Source of the DNA: Liquidambar formosana
Lineage: Eukaryota; Streptophyta; Magnoliopsida; Saxifragales; Altingiaceae
Length of the DNA: 64,000 nt
Direction: 5' to 3'
NCBI GenBank assembly: GCA_039720395.1
Contig: CM077824.1
Location: 16,992,046-17,056,045, forward strand
The notes beneath the pieces are model-generated. The model saw only the letters and a list, made by a program, of their open reading frames with translations, made no database searches and was not told the DNA's origin. Positions 13,567-25,500 of this stretch are shown one piece after another (the first letter of the stretch is position 1; every line of letters starts with the position of its first letter). The position numbers and the translations under genes were made by a program.

Positions 13567-14144
13567 AATATACACAAAACAAAATTTCCAGAATTCAATG
13601 GTTTAGAACATAATATCATAGCAACCAAAATCAAAGCCCAAAGAATATCAGAAAGACAACAGATCTCTAAAAAATCTCAGGCAAAAACCAACTAGATCTC
13701 ATACAGGAACCCTAGCATTTTTGTTCACAAACCAAAGCCAGAGCAGATCACACATCACAATTTCACACACACATTAACTGTAACTTGAAAGTCTTAAATC
13801 AACACTCACCACCCCCACCCCACACCCAAATAAAAAAATAAAAAATTAAAAAAAATTACATACATTGTAAAGAGTTCACAAAGATTAAATTGTTAGTATT
13901 AATACAAGATCTAGCTCTTGATTACAAAGCTAATACGTGATTAAAAAGTGTGAATTAGAATATTTTCTTGGATCTTTAAGAGAGAGAAAAAAGAGAAAGA
14001 GAGACTTACGGGTCCTGGGACGGAGTCGCAGGAAGGTGGATCTTGAGAGGAGATTGTGAAGTCTTCAGACAGTGTGAGGGACAAAGAAGAAATGCAGAGA
14101 CAGGGAGAGAAATCCGTGCAGAGAAAAGGCGGTTAGTGTGTCCA

Positions 14145-14152
14145 ATTTATAT
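14145..14152 (-). promoter_or_regulatory. TATA box of RHM
   Basis: Minus strand reads ATATAAAT. It lies about 30 bp upstream of the inferred start of the non-coding first exon, and about 135 bp upstream of the leader intron donor. Confidence 0.6.
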
Positions 14153-14189
14153 CCTCTCTAGCGTTGAATATAATATGAATTGTTATTTT

Positions 14190-14222
14190 ACCAAATAATA
14201 ATAATAATAATAATAATAATAT
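14190..14222. repeat. (AAT)n microsatellite
   Basis: About ten AAT units just upstream of the RHM promoter. Confidence 0.9.
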
Positions 14223-14953
14223 GAATTGTTATATATTAATTTTTTGACAGTGATGGGGGAGTGGGAAGAGTGGCAGTTAGGGAAAAATGTTCCATCATAT
14301 TTGGGAATTGGGACCATGCTGCCATGCACCCCCGTTGTATTTGTCATTCTTTTAAAGGGTGGAAATAGGTCATCAGGTGGGTTGTGGCCTTGTGGGCTAT
14401 ATGTCTTTTTCACAGTACTTTTTATTATTTTTTTATTTTTAATGTTGTAATTATTCGAATCCCCTCGAAATAGATAAGTGGTTTTTAAGACTTACGTTTT
14501 TAAAATATAAAAAATATTGAATTTAATTTTCTTTGGAGTCAGCTACCAACCATGCTTAATCTAAGCATTAACTCCATGGTATTGTTTTAATGTTGCATTA
14601 GTATCACATTAATGTGATATATAACGTAATACGATTATTCTTAAGAAAGAGATGGATAAATGGTTTTTGTAACATCTTTACTTCACTATTTTTTTTTTTA
14701 ATGTTGTGTGATATCACATCAATGTTATAACGTAAGTATCATTACTCTCAAGAGGTGAATTAGTACCCTTAGAGAGTTATCTGAGAGGATTAATGCTCTT
14801 GAAGTCTTGAGAGTTATACTTCTAAAAACAAAAAAGTTTTGGATTTGATATCTTACTCCATCTTTAGGACCAATTAGATTTAACTTGTTAACTTATGTGG
14901 AATAGGCGATGGTCATACTCATGTTTTAGTGATTAATTGAACCAAAGGACTAG

Positions 14954-14988
<35 letters not shown>

Positions 14989-15035
14989 CACCCAAATAAC
15001 GTAATATTTTAATAACATGATATTACGTTATATGG

Positions 15036-15073
<38 letters not shown>

Positions 15074-16000
15074 CCACAGATTCGATACTTTTTTAAAAAA
15101 AATATTTTGCCAACGATAAGTATAAACACACATCTAATGATCTAATTAAGTAGAGTCCAAATCAAAATCTTTGCAAGTATCATATTCTAATTGGGACCAT
15201 TGGCACGAATTCAATACTTTGGCCTGCCAAGAACCTAGAGAGCTAAAGAGAAATTGAATTTGGATCATGGTGGCTGTACTACCTACTCGGCTTTTATGAT
15301 AGGAAACGGACAATGGGATTTACGTCGTTTTCGGGTACCACTCATGCAAAAATTCATGATATTGACGCGAATTAATGCCGACACTTGTTATGAGAAATGC
15401 AAGTTGAGTCTCTCTCTCTCCCTCTTTTTTTAAAAAAAAATTATTTTCATCTTAAGTTGTTCATGAGTGCTCTCTTACCTTTTTCTTAATACAAAAAAGA
15501 ACTGGCCTTTTGCGAAGACAAAAATTGCAACTAATAATTAATTATTTTTAAAATTATACTAAAATATAGCCATTTAAACCCCCACCCTTTACCTTATATG
15601 AGCAGCTTTGTAATATTTAGGATGTCCACAAGCTTTCGAAACCTACCAACTCAAATATAACACATTTATTTATCCATTAATTAACTATTTATTTTTTAAA
15701 AAAATTATAAGAAAATATTTTTGTCCGTTTTAATATTATAAAAAAATACATCATTTTAATTAATTAATTTTAAAATATTTTGAAACAAAAATAGGCTAAT
15801 AGCTAGACCTACCTTATGTCACATTCATTTTGCGTATAATTAATCTCTTAAATATGGCCTATTGTATTTTATTGTGATTTATTGGTGTATTTCAAAATAT
15901 AATTCTTTTATTATTCTTTTCCTCATATATTTTCCTTTTTATTTTTTGGTCCTTTACGTATTCATACATCTTGTACCTGGTGGGAAGATGTAGTAGAAAG
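14223..16000. other. Intergenic, AT-rich, no gene seen
   Basis: Contains an A tract (about 14961–14989), a T tract (about 15037–15073) and several short palindromes around TAACGTAAT. No coding sequence recognised. Confidence 0.55.
14961..15073. repeat. Foldback: A tract, TAACGTAATAT arms, T tract
   Basis: A run of about 29 A is followed by AATAACGTAATAT, a short spacer, ATATTACGTTATAT and a run of about 37 T. The halves are complementary, so the whole block is one inverted repeat of about 110 bp. Confidence 0.7.
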
Positions 16001-16610
16001 TAAGGGTGTTAATTATGGTTTTGGTTAAAACCAAGAACCAAACCGAACCGGTGGTTTGGTTTGGCTTTTTTCTTATTAGGTTTGGTTATGGTTTTAATTT
16101 TAGAAAACCGAATTCAATTGGATTGGTTTTGTTTTCAGTTTTAAAAAACCAAACCAAACCGAAAAAAACTGGGTGGTTTGGCTTGTTTTTATTGATTTTA
16201 AGTTTTTTATTATTTTCGCTTTTTTAGATTGGCATGTATTAAACTAGCTATTAATGTTGTTTGTATTAATGTTGTGTGTGATATTGACGTATTGATATAT
16301 GTCAATATGTTTCTATTTTGATACAATGTTTGTTTTTTTAAGTTGTTAATGTAATGCTTTTATTAAAATGTTTTTATTTGGAGTTTGGCATGTCATTTTT
16401 TTCATTTTCAATTATTTGTTGTTACTTGATAGGTTAAAACCGAAACCGAACCGAACCAAACCAAACTATAATGGTTTGGTTTGGTTTGGTTTGGTTTGGT
16501 TTTTTTATAGTATGGCTTGGTTTTGGTTTGGGAGAAACAAAACCGAAGTATAATGGTTTGTTTTGAAATCTCCCCTAAAACCGAATCAAACCAAACCATT
16601 AACACCCCTA
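16001..16610. mobile_element. Non-autonomous hAT-type element with perfect 8-bp TSD
   Basis: The left end reads TAAGGGTGTTAATTATGG and the right end, on the other strand, reads TAGGGGTGTTAATGGTTTGG. The 8-bp sequence GTAGAAAG flanks it on both sides (15993–16000 and 16611–16618), as expected of hAT transposition. The 610-bp body is largely made of AACCAAACC/GGTTTGG repeats, and there is no transposase. Open frames across it are by-products of these repeats. Confidence 0.9.
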
Positions 16611-16618
16611 GTAGAAAG

Positions 16619-17078
16619 TAAGGAAATCATGCGCGCGTTCTAAGCCTCTTTGTGTACTATGTAGGATTAGTTGCATTTTTGCTACTTCGTATTTTGGTCT
16701 TCTAGGTAGTCAGAAGACTACATGTGAGGCTTAGAAACCAAGATTCTCACTCAATGTATACATATATTAATATATATAAATAGAATAATTGATTTGAGTG
16801 CAGAATATCTCATGACTCAGAGTTTTGCGTAGCTTTCATGCATTTGCACGTGTTTATCATGTATGATTTTAAGCCATGCGATCCAACCAAAACATATATA
16901 TGCATTTTATTTTTCCAACGACGGAGGTGCTTAAGGAGCTTGCTTTTCACTTTGCCGTTAACAGCATACCTTTTTGAGACAGTATAGATGGAAGGGTTAT
17001 GTTGAGTTTTTTTTAGTATAGGGGTAAAGTGAAAAACATGTAATTATAGGAGGGGTTTTTGTTTTTTTTTTTTGTTCT

Positions 17079-17117
<39 letters not shown>

Positions 17118-17890
17118 GCATTTTACCTTAAGGTTCTATTTGGTTCGATGTAAAATAGGACAAGGAAAATCAATTACGTGTAAAACAATAATTTATGATG
17201 TTTGGTTAGGCTTGAAAAATGAAAATGATGTAATTTATTTTCCCCATATAGAGTAAAAAGAAAAATGACTTACGCTTTTTTTTTTTTTTTTTTTTTTGGG
17301 CATAAGTCATTTTTTGATATCATGTAAAAGTTATAAAAAACTGTAAATAACCGTTTGTAACTTCCATAAAGGGGTGAAATTATGTCATATTTCAAAAGGC
17401 ATGCCAAACAATAAAAAATCATTTTGAAATCCAAATTTTCTTTGTAATTAGATTTACTCTCTATTTGTTTCGGCATAAAATAGGTTATCGAAAGTCAATT
17501 GCATGTAAAATGGATATTTACTGTGTTTAGCTGTGATGTAAATTCATTTTGAAATAGAAACCATTTTACACCACTAAAGGATGAGATGTGGAAAACGATT
17601 TCCTTATTTTTTTAGCACAAGTAACTTTTCAATATGGTGTAAACGATAGAAAAACATGATATATAAATAACTGCAAATAACCACCTATAACTTCCGTAAA
17701 GAAGTGAAATTTTGTTATATTTCAAGGGGCAAGCCAAAGAAAACCATTTGAAAATCCAAATTTTACTTATAATTTGATTTACGGGAGAAAGACTTTTACA
17801 CCATAAAGCACAAAACGTCAAAACAAGCAAAGTCACATGAAAAAGCTTTTACCACCGTAAACGATATAGCACCGTAACCCACTCGCACTG
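16619..17890. other. Intergenic 5' flank of the hydrolase gene
   Basis: Contains T tracts near 17083–17115 and 17278–17297 and two diverged copies of a repeat listed separately. No gene seen. Confidence 0.5.
17131..17850. repeat. Two diverged direct copies of a ~330-bp repeat
   Basis: Copies at about 17131–17460 and 17465–17820 share, in order, an AAAATAGG start, TCAATTACGTGTAAAA or similar, a T-rich block ending in CATAAGTCA/CACAAGTAA, AAATAACC(G/A)…TAACTTCC(A/G)TAAAG, TCATATTTCAA, and AAATCCAAATTTT. They are probably two insertions of one MITE family, or a tandem duplication. Confidence 0.6.
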
Positions 17891-17899
17891 CGGCGCGTG

Positions 17900-19488
17900 C
17901 CGTTCCGTAGTCTTCTTCCGCAAGTGAAAACCGAAGCAATGAAGCTGCGCAAACCGAAAAGCATACACTCTTTCATGTGAATCTAGGGTTTTCGTGTCTC
18001 TCTCAACAAATATATATATATATCACATCGATTGTTTCAGGTATGTTTTCTCTCATAAATTTTCATTTTTGATTCGTATACACTTCCAGAAAAATTGGAT
18101 AAATTTTAGACTAGGAATATGGGATTTGTAAGAACTTTGATTCCCATAATGCGGATCAATTCCCATCCGTTTGGTTGCTGAGAAAAGCAAAGAAAAATAA
18201 ATGAAAATTTGGAAAACTCAACTCAACTAAGCCGTTTAGTTGTAGTAGAATCAATTAAGTGGTTTTCTGGGATGCCCATCACAATTATAAGACCGCACGA
18301 CTCAAGTTTATTATATTTTCTTACATTTTCTCAACAACCGAACAGAGCATTCGTGTAAAAAATTGTTAGATTTCTTGATGATTTCTGGCTTTACATTTCT
18401 CATCTGTTGCTTTTCCGGATTGAGATTTGGTGAAGTTTGGGACTTTAACTGCATGGTGAAGTTACCGTTGGATTGATGCCACATGGCAAGGGAGAAGAAG
18501 GAACGGCTCGGATTCGTTAGGTAGCAAAGCAGTTGAAACCACAAAATCGGATAACTGCTTTGCTACCAGTGAATCTGAGTCGTCCCTTCTCTCTTATCAC
18601 GTAGCGTCAATTCAACGATAACTTCACCATGCAGTTAAAGTCCCAAACTTCACCAAATCTGGATCCTGCTTTTCCTATTGGTGTATATATATGAAATTTA
18701 TTTAAGTATTTGGGGTGTTTTTGGATATCCCAATGTATACATTGGGGTGTATTGCATGCAAATAGGATCACTTCTGGGCATTTTTATAGTGACTTCTAAC
18801 CTTTTAAACTGTGGCAATCGCTTCACTTTCTTCATTCTAGATCATGAGTACCTCCAAATGACATTGAAAACAAAATGGAAAGATTTAATTTCTGTGGACG
18901 TTCGAAATCGGAACACACTTTTGTTGTTGTTGCTATGAAGAAGGTGATTAAGTCTTATATTGAGCTAATATCTTCTAGAGCACAATTAACTTTGCTAAAT
19001 TACCTTATAGTGACACATTATTCTCAAAAGTTTTGAAGACTCTTTCCATTGACTAATTGATTGTTATTATTTTTGTCATCTTAACTGTATATTTATCCTA
19101 TTATTGAGACAAAAAACTTGCATTGATTCAGAAACTTGCTTCTTTTATTTTTTCTTTTTTTTGATATAAGCATTGAATCAGAAAATTTCACACCCAAATA
19201 GGTACAATATGGACTTGATAAAAATTATTGCTTTCATCAATGCTCATTTTGATTGCTAAAATATCATAGGAGAAGAAAGACAATTCAAAATATTATAATG
19301 GGGTTCGGGTTGGAATGGTCACTATAAAACTTCAAATTTTATTTATATTCCTAAAAATCTTAGCAATTAAAAAGAGCATCAACGAACCCTGCAGTTGCAA
19401 ATTCTGGCACTTCATTTCATATTGTTTTTCACTTTTGACGCAACTGTTTAAAAATAAATTGAAAAGAATTACCTTCTTGTTTTCAGTG
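17900..19488 (+). other. Hydrolase 5' leader with leader intron 18041–19486
   Basis: The non-coding first exon ends CAG|GTATGT at 18040/18041. The acceptor is TTTTCAG at 19480–19486, leaving TG before the ATG at 19489. A telo-box-like TAGGGTTT lies in the first exon at 17984–17991; such elements are common in plant 5' leaders. The intron (about 1.45 kb) carries the 18417–18666 foldback transposon. Confidence 0.75.
18417..18666. mobile_element. 250-bp foldback element (MULE-like MITE) with 9-bp TSD
   Basis: The left arm (18417–18534) and right arm (18553–18666) are near-perfect reverse complements over about 115 bp, with an 18-bp loop. Shared arm sequence includes TTTGGTGAAGTTTGGGACTT and GGTAGCAAAGCAGTT. 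The 9-bp sequence TGCTTTTCC occurs immediately outside both ends (18408–18416 and 18667–18675). A 9-bp duplication plus long inverted repeats points to a Mutator-like non-autonomous element. When transcribed in the intron it would form a long hairpin. Confidence 0.9.
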
Positions 19489-20535
19489 ATGCCTAGCCGT
19501 GGAAACAAATCAGTGAAACCGTGGCATGGAACTAACAACTCTCAGGTACCTGTTTTGATCACTTTTCTGATTCTAATCCTTGTGGTTTCGATATTGTTTT
19601 TCCACAACATTGGTGAAAAACCCAGTTCTTCATTTAGAATTCCAAAGCAAACATGGAATAGCTCCGAATATCCAGTTCAATTTCACCCAAATGTAGAGTT
19701 CAGGAATGGAACAGATTTGATATGGCAAATACCTGATTCGCCGAAGGCAGTTCTCTTTCTGGCTCATGGGTGCAATGGCAGAGCCGTTAACTTTTGGGAC
19801 AGATCACCTAGTTGTCCGAACTGCATTGGTTTGCCTGAAGAAAGGCTAATTGTTCTTCATGCTCTGGCTCGAAAGTTTGCTGTTCTCACAATATCCAGTG
19901 CAGGGAGATGCTGGTCATTTGGGGAGGAAAGATTGATTATTAAAGGAATTATCAGATGGTGGGTTGAGAAAAACAAGATTGAAAAGCTTCCTCTTGTGGC
20001 TTTAGGGGCCTCCTCTGGTGGGTATTTTGTTTCTGTGCTAGCCACTGATTTGAGATTTGGTAGTATTACACTTATGATTGCTGAGGGAATGTTTGATCAA
20101 ATGGATATAACGAAGGACTATCCGCCTACCCTTTTCGTGCACATGCCCAAAGATCGATATAGGAAGGTTAAGATAGATGAAAATATGGAAGCTCTGAGGA
20201 ACAAAGGCATTGATGTTGCAGAGATTAAATGCATTGAGTTCCCCTTGTCTCCAAGTTTCTTAGCAGACAGAATACCAGGTCTTGATCGAACCATTTCCAG
20301 CAAGTTGTTTGAGCTATTCCGAGACAAGGGCTTTATTGACAAGAATGGATACATGAGGAATGATGGGCGTGCAATACGTTGGAAAGCAGCTCTCAGGGAG
20401 AATAAAATTATTTTACCAGAAAAGCATTTGGACCATCACATTACGGAGGAACTTAATCTTGCATTTGCATATCATGAAATGACTAGCCTGCAGTCGGGAC
20501 CAATCTTTGATTGGTTCGAATCTCATATGCACTAA
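19489..20535 (+). CDS. Membrane-anchored alpha/beta-hydrolase superfamily protein
   Basis: Uncharacterised plant alpha/beta-hydrolase of 348 aa, uninterrupted. The start is the ATG at 19489, directly after a leader-intron acceptor; the open frame extends upstream to 19315 only because the intron end happens to be open. Residues 19–38 form a hydrophobic segment after a basic N-terminus, so the protein is probably a type II anchored enzyme. Motifs: an oxyanion-like HGCNGR (93–98) and the nucleophile elbow G173-A-S175-S-G177. A C-terminal HLDHHITEE block offers a candidate catalytic histidine. The substrate is unknown. The family is single-domain and, as I recall, conserved in plants. A decayed partial copy lies 1.5 kb downstream. 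No neighbour suggests a pathway. Confidence 0.88.
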   Translation: MPSRGNKSVKPWHGTNNSQVPVLITFLILILVVSILFFHNIGEKPSSSFRIPKQTWNSSEYPVQFHPNVEFRNGTDLIWQIPDSPKAVLFLAHGCNGRAVNFWDRSPSCPNCIGLPEERLIVLHALARKFAVLTISSAGRCWSFGEERLIIKGIIRWWVEKNKIEKLPLVALGASSGGYFVSVLATDLRFGSITLMIAEGMFDQMDITKDYPPTLFVHMPKDRYRKVKIDENMEALRNKGIDVAEIKCIEFPLSPSFLADRIPGLDRTISSKLFELFRDKGFIDKNGYMRNDGRAIRWKAALRENKIILPEKHLDHHITEELNLAFAYHEMTSLQSGPIFDWFESHMH

Positions 20536-21986
20536 TGAGGACTCTATCGTGTCACATTTGCCGTTTGTGCACCTTGGAAGAGAACTTTGGACTGGATAGT
20601 GGCTAGAATGAGTGGAAATGTGAACAGTACTCTAGATGTACGGCTAATAACCGATTTCAGTACAAACTTCTCAAATTGGGAACATATTTGGAAAGTTGCT
20701 CATTAAAATTGTTCTCAAGAATCAATTAAGGATATATTGAGTGATTGTAAGTAGTGGTATGCTGTGTCACCACATTAGTTAAGCCAAATTACAAGTTTAT
20801 TTCTGGTTTGACGAGAGAGTGTAGTAGATGAAGATTGGATGTCAAGTGAACTTATTATTCTATGTAATGAAAAATGGTATCGAGTGTAACATGTTAGTAT
20901 TTTTCTATTTCACAATTTATGGAACGACATTCGCAAAACAAAGATCTTAACGTGGTTACTCTGCTTCAAGGTATTATTTTTGTTTGTTTATTTTTGCAGT
21001 CAGCATTTTTCTTCACTTTGGATGCTTATTGGTTAGTTGTAATCCCATAAACATCTGAATTTGCGTTAGTTGAATGTGTGAATTGAGGGACCAGATTTTC
21101 AGTTAGAAAAGGTTGTTTTCAAAGAGAATTTAGTATATAACGTTTTTACATTCAAAAGGCTATCTTGTATTGATTTCTGTTTGTGAAAGATTATCCAAAC
21201 AACGTTTTTACATTCAATCCTTTCTTCCCATGTGTTTATTTTTTATTTGTATTTTTAGTATCTTACTTGGGTTCTTAACTATAAGAATCTAGACTATACA
21301 AGTATTATGTCATAGTAGAGAATAAGATTTTGAATAAATGAAACTATGCTACATATCATCAAATCCATAGAAAGCACAAACATCAAGACAAACTAACTCA
21401 ACTTTGAGGTCATGAGGTTCAAAACTTTATAGTAAGACCCTAGATTCCTCAAATAGATCCCCCTGGAAAAAAAGTCTAGGGAAAAAAATCTAAGTATCCA
21501 AACATACCTAATAGGTTTTGAAGGAGTACTTTCTGAATGCTAGACCTGACGCTTGGAAATCTTCAAGTAGGGTTTAAACATTGGAAGTAAATTAATTTGG
21601 TGGAAGTAAATATTAGCTGGTTTCCAAAAAAATGTTGGCAGTCTCTTTTGTATTCTTTTTCATGCATTTTATAGTAAAAAAAGTGAAACAAGTAAAGAGT
21701 GAAATAGAATGAAGAAAGAAATAAACAATGGAAGAACAAAAAATGGAGAGAAGAAGAAAGAGGGTAAGAGACAAATACATATCTTGATACTGTTTAGGGA
21801 GTGATCAAACTACTTCTACCAAGAAATTGCACACAATAAGTGAGGGAAGAAGATGAATTTAGGGTTCAAAATCTTAGCCCCACTACTAGTTTAAGAACTT
21901 ACAAAAAAAAAATTGGTTTCTTATGGGAAATATTGATGTAAATGATTTTGATAGGGCTCATGGAAAATATTGATGTAAATGATTTT
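20536..21986. other. Hydrolase 3' flank and intergenic
   Basis: The first few hundred bases are probably the hydrolase 3' UTR. The rest has no recognised gene. A 32–33-bp direct repeat (GATGTAAATGATTTTGATAG core) at 21926–21957 and 21962–21994 leads into the pseudogene below. Confidence 0.5.
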
Positions 21987-22513
21987 GATAGGGCAAATCC
22001 TGATTCACCTTAGGCAGCTCTTTTTTGCCTCATAGGTGTAATGGTGGAGTGGAAAAATTTTGGGATAGATCTCTTATGTTCCCACATTATGTTCATTTAC
22101 TTTAAGAAAGGGTAATTGCCTTTCTTTCTTGCTCAAAAGTGTTCCATTGTAATCATATTGAGATCCGGGAGACATTGATCATTTTGGGAGGGAATATTAG
22201 TTATAAAGAATTATCATATGTGGGTTCGGAAAAATAAGTTTGTAAAGCTTCCTCTTATGGCTTTGGGGGCCTCTTCTGGTAGGTACCTAGGTTCTGTGCA
22301 TGCCATCGACTTGAGATTTAGCAGTACTTTAAATGGATGTTATGGACTACTACCAACTTACACATTTCGTGTACCTGTAGAAATATCGATTAGATTGCAT
22401 TGATATAGGGGAATTAATGCATAGAGTTCTCATTCTCTCCAAATTTTTCTAGTAAAAGAATCCCGGGTCTTGATGAACTTGTATTGGCTATAATGGGGTA
22501 AGGGCTTCTCTTA
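21987..22513 (+). pseudogene. Decayed partial copy of the alpha/beta-hydrolase
   Basis: This segment matches the intact gene at 19489–20535 from about residue 77 to residue 280, in the same orientation but with many substitutions, indels and stops. Recognisable blocks include GGCAAATCCTGATTCACC (GGCAAATACCTGATTCGCC in the parent), KLPLMALGASSG with the nucleophile elbow retained, and CCGGGTCTTGATGAAC. No start, membrane segment or C-terminal end is present. It is a tandem-duplication relic. The 5' boundary abuts the short direct repeat at 21926–21994. Confidence 0.85.
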
Positions 22514-25500
22514 TGAGAGCTGAATCTTGGCTCCAAATTTTATTTGTTTGTTCTCTTTTTTTTGTCCCCTGCCCCCCCGCTGGGGCCACAGGTAAGATAT
22601 TTTCATTGCAAAAAATGAAGCCCTGTTATTTTTATTATTTTGGGATCCCACTTTTAGAAGGCTGGCTCTGTATGCTCATTTATCTTATTTTGCGATTACC
22701 TTACCACCAACATTTCAATTATAAGATAATGCCTCATCCAACGACATTTTTATCATTGAATTATTTTCAACAGTCAAAATTCAAGGAAACTGGGATTTGT
22801 TGTATGGTCAATCGGCTCAATTAAAAGCCTTTTCACTCTACCACTTGACTCAGTCTTGTTGGTCATTGCATGATTATTATGGTAGTGTTGTTAATTTTTG
22901 GAAAGTTGAGGAAAAAATTTTCACTTTATCACAGATCTTGGTTTTAAGTTTGTTTAGTACCCTAATATTTTGGGTTTAAATTGTTACTTTGAGAAAATAT
23001 TTCCTTTTAGTCAATTTTTAATTTAAGAAGTAAATTCCATTGGTTTCCATTTTTTGCCTGGGGTTGTAACCCATCTTTTTTCTCTTTTGTCGAGTCCCTA
23101 AGCTTTAAATAGGGATGATGGGTTACCCTTTTCTTTGACTCCTTTTTCACGGAGCCATGGTTTTTTTCTCTTGTATATGTCTTATGTATGAGAGTTTAAG
23201 CCTTCCATTACTTTTCAATACATACCTCTACTTTATCAAAAACAAAAAAAAAAATTTGCGACTCCAGTGTAACTTCGCATGAGAGGAATATGCAGTGGTG
23301 CAAGTCAGCCGCCGAATTGGCCATGAGGGGCATATAGAGCCTTTACCAGCATGATCAGATGGTTTTATGATGATATGATTTATGGATTCTCAAACTGTTA
23401 CTAAAATGCCTGCTTTCTAAATGAAAGAGGTAAACATGAGACGATGAAAGCCTAAATCCTGCAGGGGATGTGAATATGTAATTGAAATCAGGAACAATAT
23501 AGGAAACTGATGTTTTACCATAGAATTTGGTGAAGAACAAAACAGTTAAAATTGCACTTTACTCAATATTTGGGTCATCAAATCCAGAAGATGACCAAAC
23601 CTGTTCTAGAATCCTGATTTTTAATGGTTATATAGCTAATAACGATTAGATTTGGTTTGATAATGACATCCATACTTAGCTGCTAGGAATTTGGCATTCA
23701 TTTGATTCACCTTGAACCTGACAAAGTACAGGACACTTTGAATTTAATGAAATGGAATTCCTACAGCTGTGCTATTTACCATTTTTTTTTTCTTTGATAG
23801 GCAAGTAGCAGCTGTGCTATATCTACAGTTCAGTCAACATGTCATAGTAAGAAAGGACAACCTGACTGAAAATGCTATGACTGTGCCCTGTACGCCTTGT
23901 TTTTGCTTTTGATTTAATAACTTGACAAATCTTTGTTTATCAATGGCTAGGGTTGCTCACTAACACTGATTTTGTTGGCCATGGCTTCTCATGCAATTTC
24001 AATTTCCCAAATAATTCTAGTGATTCTATGGACTCCACTTGAGCTCTCCGTTCTTTTTGTTCTTATGATATTTTCTGTTAAAACCCATGCCTCCATTATT
24101 TGTAGACTTGCATCGACTGCTATTAATAGAAAATATTGTATTTAGGCAATTTCCCAAATTTCCCAAGTGATTCTCTGGACAGCAAGGTGAGCTCTCTGTC
24201 CTTTCTGTTTTTTATTTTGCTATTTACAAGTGACAGTTGGGGCTTCTACTTTTCATAAAGACTACATTCAATTGTTATTTGGTATTAGAACTCTAACAAG
24301 CATGCCCACATTAATTTTTTATGTTGCACTGAGAAAACATTATATAATCTTGAAACTTGGTTTCCATCTTAATATGGTGTAGTGACACACTACATGTGTA
24401 GATCCCATAAACAACCTCGAGATGGCAAAGATCTAAGAAGTAGAAGCAGATCTTGACGATTTTCTCCATCTGAAGACTTAGCTTAGTTACACTGATTTAA
24501 GGTACTCCTTTCTGTTCTTTTTTTAAAGAAATTGATATTCCATCTTTCATCATATATTGGTTGGTTGGTATGCATTAATTGCCAAACCACAGTTCTTTGT
24601 AATTTTGTATACATTAAATAATGGGCAAAAATCTAATTAAGTCATTTACCTTATCAAAACAAATATAAAAAAATCTAATTAAGTCATACTTAGGTTTTTC
24701 TTGCCCAAGTTCTACATCCAAAAGGGTAAAAATGACTTGTGATTTAACATTAGTACTAGAGTACTCTGTTTTTCAGAAGACGTGATTAAATGGTTAATAG
24801 TGTTTTGGACCGTTAATACCAACCCTTTCTTTATATATTTTTCTTTCTTGGTCATTAAGCTGAAGTTCAACAAGTAAATATATAGAAAATTTTGGAGTTT
24901 AACTACTTTCCAAAGGATTGTCACTTTGAAAGTTTGATGAGCATTGACCATGGTCTTTATTATTATTTTTGCCTATTCTGAAAATTCTGTTCAAATTGAA
25001 TGTAGATTTCTCTTCCAACTAAGCTTGGAACTGAACCAATCAGTTTTGGTAGAAAACATCTTTATCTTTGCATATCTATATATAAAGTGCTGATTTTATG
25101 TCCTTTTCACTCTTGTTTTGTGCATTGAGTGGTCTCCTTATGAACTTTTACCTATTTGTCATTTGGATAATGCTGGTTGAATTCCTATTGAAAAATTTTG
25201 TAGCTATAGAGAGATTATCCAAATCATTGTATTATCAAAACATCTTGAAATCATTAACAAACTCAAATTACTTAGAACATTGTAAAAGTGAATTGGCTTG
25301 CCTAATACAATGCACCATTTCTACCATTTTAATTTACAGTTTTGAGCTCTTTAAACTAAAATTCCAATTCGATTTTGAGTGGAGATTAACTGAAGTAAAA
25401 CTCTTAAACCACCAGCCTAACCTTATGAAAGTTGACAGGTAAAAATTATTGAGAAGAGTATCAAGGAAAAAGATAGCTTAGCCAAGACTATGTTAGTAGA

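Larger units (their letters stand above)
11950..14115 (-). other. RHM 5' leader with long leader intron
   Basis: Reading on the minus strand, a short non-coding exon (about 14115..14010) ends at a strong donor, GTAAGT (14009..14004). A likely acceptor is the TATAG about 13–16 bases upstream of the RHM ATG. The intron would be about 2 kb. Arabidopsis RHM genes are known to have leader introns, which supports this reading. The intron contains a SINE-like unit and MITE family A copy 2. Confidence 0.7.

Noticed and set aside
16006..16605. Open frames rich in KPKPN or GLVWFG
   Set aside because: Products of the GGTTTGG repeats of the hAT-type element.
19315..19488. N-terminal extension of the hydrolase by 58 residues
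   Set aside because: A strong TTTTCAG acceptor just before the ATG at 19489 and a donor at 18041 show that this part is intron.
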